This document shows positions 1 to 5,261 of a DNA stretch of 5,767 bases, piece after piece. Each line of letters opens with the position of its first letter. Position 1 is the first letter of the stretch. Both the position numbers and the translations under genes were made by a program. A model generated the notes under the pieces. The model saw only the letters and a program-made list of their open reading frames with translations. It did not search any database and had not been told where the DNA came from. Source of the stretch: Candidatus Doudnabacteria bacterium (GTDB lineage: Bacteria; Patescibacteriota; Doudnabacteria; UBA920); NCBI GenBank assembly GCA_023245915.1, contig JAHFJK010000073.1, positions 1 through 5,767 on the forward strand, in the 5' to 3' direction.

Positions 1-598
1 TAATGGCTTCAATTTCCCCCGCGGCCAAAAGCATAGCAACATAAACAATTGAACCTTCCGGAAAATATTGCATTTTGTAATTAAACACTATGTCGTCAAC
101 AAAACCTTTCATTGGGTATTGCATTCTTGACCACAAGCAATGTCCTAAATAAGCACCTTTTAACTGACGATATTTGGAAACGTGTATCCTTTTCCCATTC
201 AAAAAAGCGCCTTTGCCTTTTTCTGCCACAACCATTCTTTTTCCAAACGGATCATAGGCCACTCCAAGTATGGGCACGCCATTTCTAACCAAAGCCAGGG
301 AAAAGCAGCAGGTAGGCATTCCGTGGGAAAAAGGGATGGTGCCGTCTATTGGATCGCAAACCCAGGCATATTTAGCATTTTTTATGTGATGATTTTCTTC
401 TTCGCCGATGACTCTATGACCGGGGAAATCTTTTTTGACTGCTTCGATCACCATCCGGTTTATAGCAAGATCCGTTTTGGTTACAGGCGAGCCGTCTTTT
501 TTTATTTGCCTGCTCATGCCCAAAACAAAATTGCGGCGAATTATTCCGCCGGCTTTTTTGGCAAGATCAATAGCCAGTTTCTTATAGCCTTTTGACAT
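1..598 (-). CDS. Inositol monophosphatase family protein (3' end outside window)
   Basis: Partial gene; the first 199 codons are visible and the C-terminus lies beyond the left edge. The family comprises Mg-dependent, Li-sensitive sugar/inositol phosphate phosphatases (IMPase, CysQ, archaeal FBPase-like). Seen: the metal-site glutamates in G65-E66-E67, the signature D82-P-I-D85-G-T preceded by W79 (canonical WxxDPxDGT), D43 in a V-T-K-T-D segment, and a later G-S-I-V-Y-V-A-M-L-L-A-A-G stretch matching the conserved helix before the missing WD motif. The signature reads DGTIPFSHGMP, where most members have DGTTNF, so substrate preference is uncertain. The ATG is well bounded: an in-frame TAA lies six codons upstream. 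There is no clear SD. The start codon overlaps the -35 box of the divergent small gene, so the two could interfere transcriptionally. The family is confident; the exact substrate cannot be told. Confidence 0.9.
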   Translation of the reverse strand, partial: MSKGYKKLAIDLAKKAGGIIRRNFVLGMSRQIKKDGSPVTKTDLAINRMVIEAVKKDFPGHRVIGEEENHHIKNAKYAWVCDPIDGTIPFSHGMPTCCFSLALVRNGVPILGVAYDPFGKRMVVAEKGKGAFLNGKRIHVSKYRQLKGAYLGHCLWSRMQYPMKGFVDDIVFNYKMQYFPEGSIVYVAMLLAAGEIEAI

Positions 599-620
599 TA
601 AATCTGCAATACATTAAAAT
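592..620 (+). promoter_or_regulatory. Near-consensus sigma-70 promoter for the small membrane-peptide gene
   Basis: TTGACA at 592-597 is a perfect -35 box. A 17-bp spacer follows, then TAAAAT at 615-620, which matches the -10 consensus in 5 of 6 positions. Transcription would begin near 626-628, leaving a leader of only about 13 nt that is almost entirely the ribosome binding site. The -35 box overlaps the start codon of the divergent phosphatase gene. This is the best promoter-like match I found in the window. Confidence 0.75.
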
Positions 621-626
621 TTTTTT

Positions 627-637
627 GGAAGGAGGGG
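627..637 (+). promoter_or_regulatory. Strong extended Shine-Dalgarno site
   Basis: The run GGAAGGAGGGG contains AAGGAGG at 629-635, a long complement of the 16S anti-SD, four bases before the ATG at 640. It fixes the start of the 32-codon gene. It also stands out because the minus-strand genes in this window have weak or no SD sequences. Confidence 0.75.
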
Positions 638-639
638 CC

Positions 640-738
640 ATGAACCAAGGAACAAATCATGATTTCTGGGGACCGTTGTGTGGATCGGTGCCGATGATTA
701 TCGTTTTATTCGTAATCATCTGGTTATGGAAGCTTTAA
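640..738 (+). CDS. Small single-span membrane peptide, 32 aa
   Basis: The ORF begins with ATG behind a strong SD and ends with TAA. The N-terminal half (M1 to P18) is polar, with D8, W10, C14 and a Gly-Pro pair. The C-terminal half (about residues 19-30, M-I-I-V-L-F-V-I-I-W-L-W) is strongly hydrophobic and ends in K31-L32. This suggests one membrane segment with the C-terminus on the cytoplasmic side by the positive-inside rule. The gene has its own near-consensus promoter and intrinsic terminator, so it appears to be an independent, highly expressed unit that diverges from the phosphatase gene. I do not recognise the family. Its size and shape fit small membrane subunits of larger complexes or type I toxin peptides, but no antisense RNA promoter was recognised. 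That this is a real translated gene is well supported; its function is unknown. Confidence 0.7.
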   Translation: MNQGTNHDFWGPLCGSVPMIIVLFVIIWLWKL

Positions 739-751
739 CTTTTTTCATAAT

Positions 752-782
752 GGCCGCGAACAACCCGCGGCCGTTTTTTTTT
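752..782 (+). terminator. Rho-independent terminator of the small peptide gene
   Basis: GGCCGCG (752-758) pairs perfectly with CGCGGCC (766-772) around a 7-nt loop. One G and then nine T residues (774-782) follow. The GC-only 7-bp stem plus the T-run is a textbook intrinsic terminator on the plus strand. There is no T-run on the opposite side, so it is one-directional. Confidence 0.9.
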
Positions 783-806
783 CAAAAATTATCTGTTATC
801 AAGTGA

Positions 807-835
807 ACTACCTCGCAGCAGAGCTGCGAGGTAGT
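807..835. repeat. Perfect hairpin with CAGAG loop (left hairpin of composite repeat)
   Basis: CTACCTCGCAG (808-818) is followed by the loop CAGAG and the exact reverse complement at 824-834. A flanking A-T pair (807/835) extends the stem to 12 bp. No T-run follows, so it is not an ordinary terminator. The same CAGAG loop recurs in the hairpin at 973-989, which has a different stem sequence. Confidence 0.75.
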
Positions 836-849
836 AATTCCAGCTCCCC

Positions 850-972
850 GATGTGTCATTCCGAGCGAATGCATCTGAGCGAGGAATCCCTTAATTTGAA
901 TAATTGGATAATTTAAGGAATCCCTCACCCAGTTTACCCTGAGCGAAGTCGAAGGGTTCGGGATGACACACC
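850..972. repeat. Bipartite inverted repeat of two inward-facing related modules
   Basis: The left module (plus strand, about 852-894) and the right module (minus strand, about 970-913) both open with TGTGTCAT(T/C)CCGA. Both close with GAGG(A/G)AT followed by a C/T-rich CCTTAA end, and they converge on an AT-rich centre (895-912). TGTGTCAT (852-859) is the exact complement of 963-970, and CCTTAA (889-894) pairs with TTAAGG (913-918). The modules differ internally: the right one carries CCCTGAGCGAAGTCGAAGGG (937-956), and GAGCGA occurs three times overall. There is no ORF here. It resembles dispersed palindromic (REP or MITE-like) sequence, but copy number cannot be judged from one window. Confidence 0.65.
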
Positions 973-989
973 CCGGAGCAGAGCTCCGG
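973..989. repeat. Hairpin with CAGAG loop (right hairpin of composite repeat)
   Basis: CCGGAG (973-978) and CTCCGG (984-989) flank the loop CAGAG. It shares its loop and the surrounding AGCAGAGCT core with the hairpin at 807-835, while the outer stem bases differ in a paired manner. It lies 21 bp past the stop of the DsbA-like gene, but no T-run follows on the minus strand, so a terminator role is doubtful. Confidence 0.65.
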
Positions 990-1010
990 AGAAATCTATT
1001 TGATTATAAG

Positions 1011-1694
1011 TTATTTAACCAGGTATTGTTCTGCTTCGGCTTTTAAATTGTTTATGTCCGGATTCAAAGTCAGGGCATGGCCATTCATAAACAAAGATGG
1101 CGTGCCACTAAGTTTTAAATTGTTAGATTCGTCAAAATCATTCTGAATTTTTTCCAGGTATTTTTTGCCGGTTATATCAGTTTTAAACTGCTCAATATTG
1201 CTTACGCCAATTTCAGTGGCGTATTTAGCAAAATTACCCAGGGGGTCATTTTGCGCCTGCCATTCCGACTGGGTGCCGTACAATTTTTCTGCCATTTCCC
1301 AGTACTTACCCTGCGCTCCGGCAGCCTCCGCGGCCAGGGCAGCTTCCACTGCATTTTGGTGAACCTGGATTAAGGGAAAATATCTTAAAACCAAGACTGT
1401 GTCAGTAAACTTATTAGGCACATCTTTTAAAATTGGCCCGTAGGCTGCGCAAATCGGGCACTGCAAATCCGCATACTCAATAAATACATTTTTTGCCGCA
1501 GGGTTTCCAATAAATCTGTCTTTATTTGGATCAAAAGCAGCAGGTGCCGATAAATCTTTTTTCTGGGTAGCGGTTAAAGCTCCGTTGTAGCTGGAAGAAG
1601 CCGGCGCTATTTGTTCGGGTGAAATCTTAAATAAAAAATAACCAAAGCCCAGAGCGAGCAAAATAACAATTACAATGGTGATTGTTTTTTTCAT
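1011..1694 (-). CDS. DsbA-like thiol-disulfide oxidoreductase, membrane-anchored
   Basis: A 227-aa protein of the thioredoxin-fold DsbA family (thioredoxin_4 type). Residues 4-23 form a hydrophobic segment after M-K-K, a signal anchor with no obvious cleavage site. A polar linker (about 25-55) leads to the catalytic domain (about 60-225). Seen: active site C79-P-I-C82 in the context E-Y-A-D-L-Q-C-P-I-C, a helical insertion rich in Ala/Glu (about 113-145), and the cis-proline loop G197-T-P199-S. It should act outside the cytoplasmic membrane, exchanging disulfides in exported proteins. No DsbB/VKOR partner is present in the window. C79 and C82 are its only cysteines. No SD precedes the ATG; the base of a perfect palindrome lies 16 bp upstream. 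Oxidase versus isomerase/reductase activity cannot be decided from sequence. Confidence 0.93.
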   Translation of the reverse strand: MKKTITIVIVILLALGFGYFLFKISPEQIAPASSSYNGALTATQKKDLSAPAAFDPNKDRFIGNPAAKNVFIEYADLQCPICAAYGPILKDVPNKFTDTVLVLRYFPLIQVHQNAVEAALAAEAAGAQGKYWEMAEKLYGTQSEWQAQNDPLGNFAKYATEIGVSNIEQFKTDITGKKYLEKIQNDFDESNNLKLSGTPSLFMNGHALTLNPDINNLKAEAEQYLVK

Positions 1695-1710
1695 AATGAA
1701 AATTTAATTA

Positions 1711-1753
1711 ATTTACTAGCAGAACTTACGTTACGTAAGTTCTGCTAGTAAAT
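1711..1753. repeat. Perfect palindrome, 20-bp arms, 3-nt loop
   Basis: Positions 1711-1730 and 1734-1753 are exact reverse complements separated by TTA. On the minus strand the hairpin begins in the last two sense codons of the carboxypeptidase gene, contains its TAG stop, and ends 16 bp before the DsbA-like start. Only AT-rich sequence without a long T-run follows, so it is not a canonical terminator. It may be a repeat insertion, an mRNA-stabilising or insulating hairpin, or a weak terminator. Confidence 0.85.
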
Positions 1754-2674
1754 GTTTAGTAATGTACTTGTACCTAACACGGAAGTAAACTGATTAATGG
1801 TAGCAAGTGCCCGCGCCTCTTCTGAAAGCCTGGCCAACATTTTAGTTTCCTCGATTGCCGAATATAAATGATCTTTACCTAAAATTACAACAGCCAGCCT
1901 TGGACCGTTTCTATATTTTAACACAGCGGAAAAATTATAACCTGACTCATTCAAATAACCGGTCTTGGCTCCCAAAATGCTTAAGTCTGAATCTGCCAGC
2001 AAAGTATTTTTATTGCTTAAGGTTTGATTGTATTTGCTGTTATTGGTCGATTTTAAATTATATTTTTCCAAGCCGGCGACTTTACTAAGGTAAGGATTGT
2101 CAAAAGCGGCTGCCATAATTTTGCTGTAATCTGACGCCGTTATAGTGTTGCTTGGATCCAAACCCGTAGGTTCGTTAAAATGACTGGAAGTGGCGCCCAA
2201 AGCAGCGGCTTTTTCATTCATTTTTTCGGCAAACTTGGAAGAGGAAAGGCCGGTGCTTCTGGCTAAAGCATTGGCCGCATTATTGGCCGAAAGGATTAAG
2301 CTGGCGTGGAAAAGCCCGTCAAGAGTAAACTTTACCCCGGCTTTAGACTTTATGCAAACGCCGCTGTTGCCGCACTGCCCAATTTTTTGATCACCCAAAG
2401 TCATACTAACCACCTTGGAAAGTTTTGGCTTTAAATCTAAAACTACCAGTGCAGTAACTATTTTAGTCAGCGATGCCGGGATTTTCGTCTCATCCGGGTT
2501 CTTTGAAATCAAAATCTCCCCGCTGTCCGTGTCCATAACCGCGTAGGCTTTGGCGTCTATCCCTGACATTTCCGCCAACTCATTTCCGGAAAGGGGGATT
2601 TGGAGAGCCAGGGTTTGCAGAGGCAAAATCAGTAACGCCACAATACAAATTGTAGGAAGATATTGTTTTGGCAT
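1745..2674 (-). CDS. D-alanyl-D-alanine carboxypeptidase (peptidase S11, single-domain)
   Basis: A 309-aa low-molecular-weight penicillin-binding protein that trims the terminal D-Ala from peptidoglycan stem peptides outside the membrane. A signal peptide covers about residues 1-23. All three active-site motifs are present: S68-L-T-K71 in I-P-A-S-L-T-K, S129-A-N131, and K237-T-G239 in L-G-A-K-T-G-Y. C101 and C107 form a C-x5-C pair between the first two motifs and could form a disulfide; C10 is in the signal peptide. The protein ends about 70 residues after KTG and therefore lacks the C-terminal beta domain and amphipathic membrane anchor of E. coli PBP5 (about 400 aa). The terminal codons lie inside a perfect palindrome, so the tail may have been reshaped by it. 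The ATG is the first after an in-frame TAG seven codons upstream. There is no SD, only a run of A. Confidence 0.93.
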   Translation of the reverse strand: MPKQYLPTICIVALLILPLQTLALQIPLSGNELAEMSGIDAKAYAVMDTDSGEILISKNPDETKIPASLTKIVTALVVLDLKPKLSKVVSMTLGDQKIGQCGNSGVCIKSKAGVKFTLDGLFHASLILSANNAANALARSTGLSSSKFAEKMNEKAAALGATSSHFNEPTGLDPSNTITASDYSKIMAAAFDNPYLSKVAGLEKYNLKSTNNSKYNQTLSNKNTLLADSDLSILGAKTGYLNESGYNFSAVLKYRNGPRLAVVILGKDHLYSAIEETKMLARLSEEARALATINQFTSVLGTSTLLNIY

Positions 2675-2680
2675 TTTTTT

Positions 2681-2787
2681 TATACATCGAATCTACGAAT
2701 TAGACGAATCAACGAATAACTACCAATACTGCATTCGTAAATTCGTTGCTATTCGCAGATTCGTTCCATTGGTTGATTCGATATATT
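2681..2787. repeat. Inverted repeat built from regularly spaced CGAAT/ATTCG words
   Basis: The left arm (2688-2717) and right arm (2733-2763) are imperfect reverse complements of about 30 bp around a 15-nt centre. CGAAT starts at 2688, 2696, 2705 and 2713, and ATTCG at 2733, 2741, 2751, 2759 and 2776, with most steps 8-10 bp. An outer pair, ATCGAATC (2686-2693) and GATTCGAT (2775-2782), extends the symmetry. The element fills the gap between the YbaB-like and carboxypeptidase genes, reaching the stop of one and lying a few bases from the ATG of the other. No transposase is present. A MITE-like or dispersed palindromic repeat is the likely interpretation. Confidence 0.7.
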
Positions 2788-3065
2788 TATTGCGGCATCC
2801 CCCCGAATTTCTTTTGCAACATCTTCTTATGATGCTTAAATAAATTTTCCAGTGCGGCCCGAATATGACGGGCCACTTCGCTTTTGTCGCCGGCAATGTC
2901 CGGGCTGACTTCCACACTTTTAACGTTCATATTGCCGTCAATTGCCAGGACAATCTTGCTCCCGGCAGAACTGCCGCTGACCGTTTCAGTCGCCAGCTGG
3001 GCTTCCATGGCCTTGCCCTGCTTGCGCATTTCGTTTATATCCTTTAATTTATCAAATATACCCAT
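2787..3065 (-). CDS. YbaB/EbfC family nucleoid-associated protein
   Basis: A 92-aa protein, slightly shorter than the usual 100-110 aa. Family members are dimeric DNA-binding proteins of the nucleoid. Seen: an N-terminal amphipathic helix rich in Lys, Met and Gln (about 5-28), then a Gly/Ser turn (31-36) leading into the beta strands K37-I-V-L and N47-V-K-S-V-E-V with the S-P-D turn (54-56), then a long C-terminal helix (about 62-84), and the Gly-rich tail F-G-G-M-P-Q. The start lies 4 bp after the stop of the upstream beta-helix membrane protein gene, which points to co-transcription and probably coupled translation; a GGA 13 bases upstream is a weak SD at best. In many bacteria ybaB sits next to dnaX or recR. 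Neither is visible here, so the pairing with a membrane protein is unusual. Confidence 0.88.
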   Translation of the reverse strand: MGIFDKLKDINEMRKQGKAMEAQLATETVSGSSAGSKIVLAIDGNMNVKSVEVSPDIAGDKSEVARHIRAALENLFKHHKKMLQKKFGGMPQ

Positions 3066-3069
3066 AAAT

Positions 3070-4209
3070 TTAATTTTCCATGCCCGATTTAAGTCTTTTA
3101 ACTCCCGCTCCCAAAACCATCAAAAATACAATTGCCATAGCTAGCCAGCCCAAAACCGGAATAAAACGCAGCAAAACCCAGACCACCACGCCAATTACTA
3201 CCGCCTGCCAATCGGTTAAAGTTTCGCCGGCTTTGCTTAGCTTAGACAGCAAAAAGTAACCCAAAACCATGGCTGAAATCAAGTTGGTGGCAACAATCGC
3301 CAAAGCGTACATCAAACCTAAAATAAAAGCCAAATAGTAGCCGACCAAAGTTACAAACAATAAAACAACCAGAATTGGCCCGCCAAATAAAGCCAAAAGT
3401 CCCCAGCCTAAATTGGCCCAGGGTCTGGCTTTAAAATCTTCTGCTAAAGATAAAACAAACCCTTTTTTAAATTTTAAAAGCACGTAAGCCGCGACCAGCC
3501 AGGCCAAAAGCTTGAGCAGGATGGCGAGGCTAAACAGGCCGACAACCTGCCCCCGAAAATCTTTTGTCCGGATTTTCGTAAAACTAATCTCACCAACCCT
3601 GGCTCCGGCTGCTACAGTAGCTGTCTGCTCTCCTTTATATTCGACCCCACTCAAAACTTCCGCGCTGCTGCCAAAACTCAAGCTTTGCGAACGGGCATAA
3701 ACTTTACCGCCGACTTTGCTGTTGATTATGGCTGTTCCTCCGGCCATGCGAATGTCTCCGGCAACCGGCGCGTCAATATTTAAGTTACCGCCGGCAATGA
3801 GCAAGTCCCCCGCAACCGAGGCTGACCCGGTTAAATTGACATTACCACCGGCAACTACCAAATCTCCGCCAACCGGCCCGCTTATGGTAATGTTGCCACC
3901 GGCCACTCTGGCGTTTCCCCCAATGGCTCCGGAAACGTAGACTGTACCTCCCGCCAGCAAAGCTTCCTGCTCAACTTTACCTGTAACCAAAACCATACCG
4001 CCCGCGGCGGCCAAATCTGCAGCTGTATCGGCGTTTACGGTAACATTGGCTCCCGCCAAGTATAAATTTTTATGCTTTTCAGCCGCGCCCACGGTCACGT
4101 TGGGGTTATCCCGGGTTGGTTGGATAATTTCTGCAGCAAACGCCGGCAAAGCCAGAAAACTTAAGGCCGTAAGGGCAATCATTGACTTAACAAGAGTTCT
4201 TTTTGTCAT
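3070..4209 (-). CDS. Exported bactofilin-like beta-helix protein with C-terminal membrane domain
   Basis: A 379-aa protein. Residues 1-26 are a clear signal peptide (K-R, hydrophobic core, A-F-A-A cleavage region). Residues about 47-170 hold seven rungs of a right-handed beta-helix-like repeat centred on A-G-G/A followed by alternating hydrophobic residues. The repeat alanines are at 52, 69, 86, 103, 120, 139 and 156, a 17-residue period with one 19-residue step. A non-repetitive stretch to about 215 leads to a membrane domain with about four to five hydrophobic segments (222-246, 268-288, 289-323, 334-368). The repeat resembles polymer-forming bactofilin (DUF583) rungs, but bactofilins are normally cytoplasmic and lack this membrane domain. 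The predicted topology puts the beta-helix outside the cell. An envelope scaffold or assembly role is only an inference. Possible promoter and palindrome lie about 120 bp upstream. There is no SD close to the ATG. Confidence 0.75.
   Translation of the reverse strand: MTKRTLVKSMIALTALSFLALPAFAAEIIQPTRDNPNVTVGAAEKHKNLYLAGANVTVNADTAADLAAAGGMVLVTGKVEQEALLAGGTVYVSGAIGGNARVAGGNITISGPVGGDLVVAGGNVNLTGSASVAGDLLIAGGNLNIDAPVAGDIRMAGGTAIINSKVGGKVYARSQSLSFGSSAEVLSGVEYKGEQTATVAAGARVGEISFTKIRTKDFRGQVVGLFSLAILLKLLAWLVAAYVLLKFKKGFVLSLAEDFKARPWANLGWGLLALFGGPILVVLLFVTLVGYYLAFILGLMYALAIVATNLISAMVLGYFLLSKLSKAGETLTDWQAVVIGVVVWVLLRFIPVLGWLAMAIVFLMVLGAGVKRLKSGMEN
3700..4071 (-). repeat. 51-bp periodic coding repeat (17-residue beta-helix rungs)
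   Basis: Seven degenerate in-frame copies of a 51-bp unit encode the A-G-G-centred rungs of the beta-helix. The G-C-rich GGCGG/GCCGG words recur at this spacing, but the copies are diverged at the DNA level, so this is an old protein repeat and not a recent tandem expansion. One step is 57 bp, a two-codon insertion. Confidence 0.8.
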
Positions 4210-4391
4210 TTTTTTGGTGAATAATAATTTTAAATATACTCCTTCGCTAATTAAATTCCGATTTTGTGTTTGGAATCAAATTGGTAATAACCAATAAAAT
4301 CAGGTTGATAACAGCCAAGCTTCGGAGTATTATATCTAAATTAATTTAGCAATTGAGTATATTATATAGTAAAAAAAATAAAAGCGCTATT
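4210..4391. other. AT-rich gap with short dyads
   Basis: This 182-bp non-coding gap separates the CAP gene from the beta-helix protein gene. It contains the dyad ATTGGT-AATA-ACCAAT (4280-4295), a separated pair ATACTCC (4236-4242) and GGAGTAT (4324-4330), a 14-bp palindrome (4336-4349) and two TATAAT words on the minus strand (4329-4334, 4361-4366). A run of eight A (T on the minus strand, 4371-4378) follows the CAP gene, but no convincing stem precedes it. I see no ORF or structured RNA. Confidence 0.5.
4329..4349 (-). promoter_or_regulatory. Candidate -10 box with overlapping 14-bp palindrome
   Basis: On the minus strand a perfect TATAAT (4334-4329) lies just downstream of the perfect palindrome CTAAATTAATTTAG (4349-4336), which would occupy the -10/-35 spacer. 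No good -35 box is present at 16-18 bp. The position, about 120 bp upstream of the beta-helix protein gene, suits a regulated promoter for that gene and the YbaB-like gene, with the palindrome as a possible operator. AT-rich sequence produces such matches by chance. Confidence 0.3.
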
Positions 4392-5249
4392 TTAAATACC
4401 TGCGCATGCGTTAAAGGCTCTGACTTCGGAATTGTATTGATTAGCCAGTAATTTCAAGCTGTCAACTTTGTTATTGTAAATGGCGACCAAAGAATTATAT
4501 TGGGCAATCTTTTGGTTGTATTCGTCGTATTCGTGCTTATTTTTAGGGTCCGAGTTATCAATTTGGGTTTTAAGTTGCAGCAGCTGCGGTTCTATATTAT
4601 CAATCTCGGCATGGGCGGAATCAATTCTGGCTTTTATGCCTGGCTCGACTGTTGGGCAAGCGCTGGTTGGTTTGCCAAATTCTTGCACTGCCAGCCAGAC
4701 TTGTTTGCCTTCAAAACTACCACGCCCAACTGCCATGCCTATTTCCATAAAATTTTTATTTAACATATTGGCTCTGTGGCCCGGGCTATTCATCCAGGCA
4801 GTTACCAACTCCTCGTCATTTTCAAAATTACCCAGGGCTAAATTCTCGCCAATCACAATATAACTGTAGCCGGCGGACTCTGCCAAATCTGCCGGACCCC
4901 TGCCTGTGGGGCTTTCGTGCTCAAAATATTGCAGCTTAAACATATCGGCAACTTTTGCTTTAGCAGCTTGATTTAACTCAAGGTTTTCTTTTAGCGCCGG
5001 CAGATTGCCATTTTCTAAGCGGTTATTATTGGTCCATTTGATCACGCCGGAAACTGTCAGAAAGCTGTTTTTTTCTTCCAGTGAGCCTTTTAATGGCGGC
5101 GGAGCAAAAATATTATTTTTGATTTCGTCAATTACCGGACTGCTGGAGAGCTGCGGCAGCTGTTGCCAATATTTTTGCGCTGAAAATCTGTAATGCCATC
5201 CCAGCCAAAAAAAAGCAAAAATTACAATTATTGTAAAAACTTTTTTCAT
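4392..5249 (-). CDS. Exported CAP/SCP-domain protein with C-terminal coiled coil
   Basis: A 285-aa protein of the CAP superfamily (YkwD-like). The N-terminus (M-K-K, then hydrophobic residues 4-18) is a signal peptide or anchor. A linker (about 20-68) precedes the CAP domain (about 68-192). Seen: H111 in Y-F-E-H-E-S-P-T-G, the G134-E-N-L-A motif, and S-P-G-H158-R-A-N-M-L, matching the conserved His/Glu pocket. Residues about 205-280 form a hydrophilic, heptad-like helix, probably a coiled coil, with C198 before it and C282 after it. These are the only cysteines and could be joined by a disulfide. Bacterial CAP proteins are extracytoplasmic and mostly of unknown function. I chose the ATG at 5249 because the alternative TTG at 5288 lies inside a hairpin and would put a polar tail before the signal segment. 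There is no SD. Two terminator-like hairpins stand upstream. Confidence 0.88.
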   Translation of the reverse strand: MKKVFTIIVIFAFFWLGWHYRFSAQKYWQQLPQLSSSPVIDEIKNNIFAPPPLKGSLEEKNSFLTVSGVIKWTNNNRLENGNLPALKENLELNQAAKAKVADMFKLQYFEHESPTGRGPADLAESAGYSYIVIGENLALGNFENDEELVTAWMNSPGHRANMLNKNFMEIGMAVGRGSFEGKQVWLAVQEFGKPTSACPTVEPGIKARIDSAHAEIDNIEPQLLQLKTQIDNSDPKNKHEYDEYNQKIAQYNSLVAIYNNKVDSLKLLANQYNSEVRAFNACAGI

Positions 5250-5261
5250 AAAAGCAAATGC

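Noticed and set aside
182..595. 137-codon open frame on the plus strand
   Set aside because: It lies antisense to the phosphatase gene, whose minus-strand frame carries clear DPxDGT and GEE motifs. The plus-strand product has no recognisable features or ribosome site.
807..990. Insertion sequence remnant
   Set aside because: The inverted repeats could be transposon ends, but no transposase fragment or target-site duplication could be identified, so only a repeat is reported.
2688..2780. CRISPR array
   Set aside because: The repeated unit is only about 5-6 bp, orientation flips in the middle, and there are no spacers of constant length or cas genes.
4239..4244. AAGGAG on the minus strand as SD for the beta-helix protein
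   Set aside because: It is 29 bases from the ATG, and no ATG, GTG or TTG in frame lies at a suitable distance from it.
4371..4394. Intrinsic terminator after the CAP gene
   Set aside because: There is a T-run on the minus strand, but the only preceding symmetry (AGCGCT) leaves no loop and the possible stem is four A-T pairs.
4480..4863. 127-codon open frame on the plus strand
   Set aside because: It is antisense to the CAP domain, which has conserved motifs on the minus strand, so it is a shadow of that gene.
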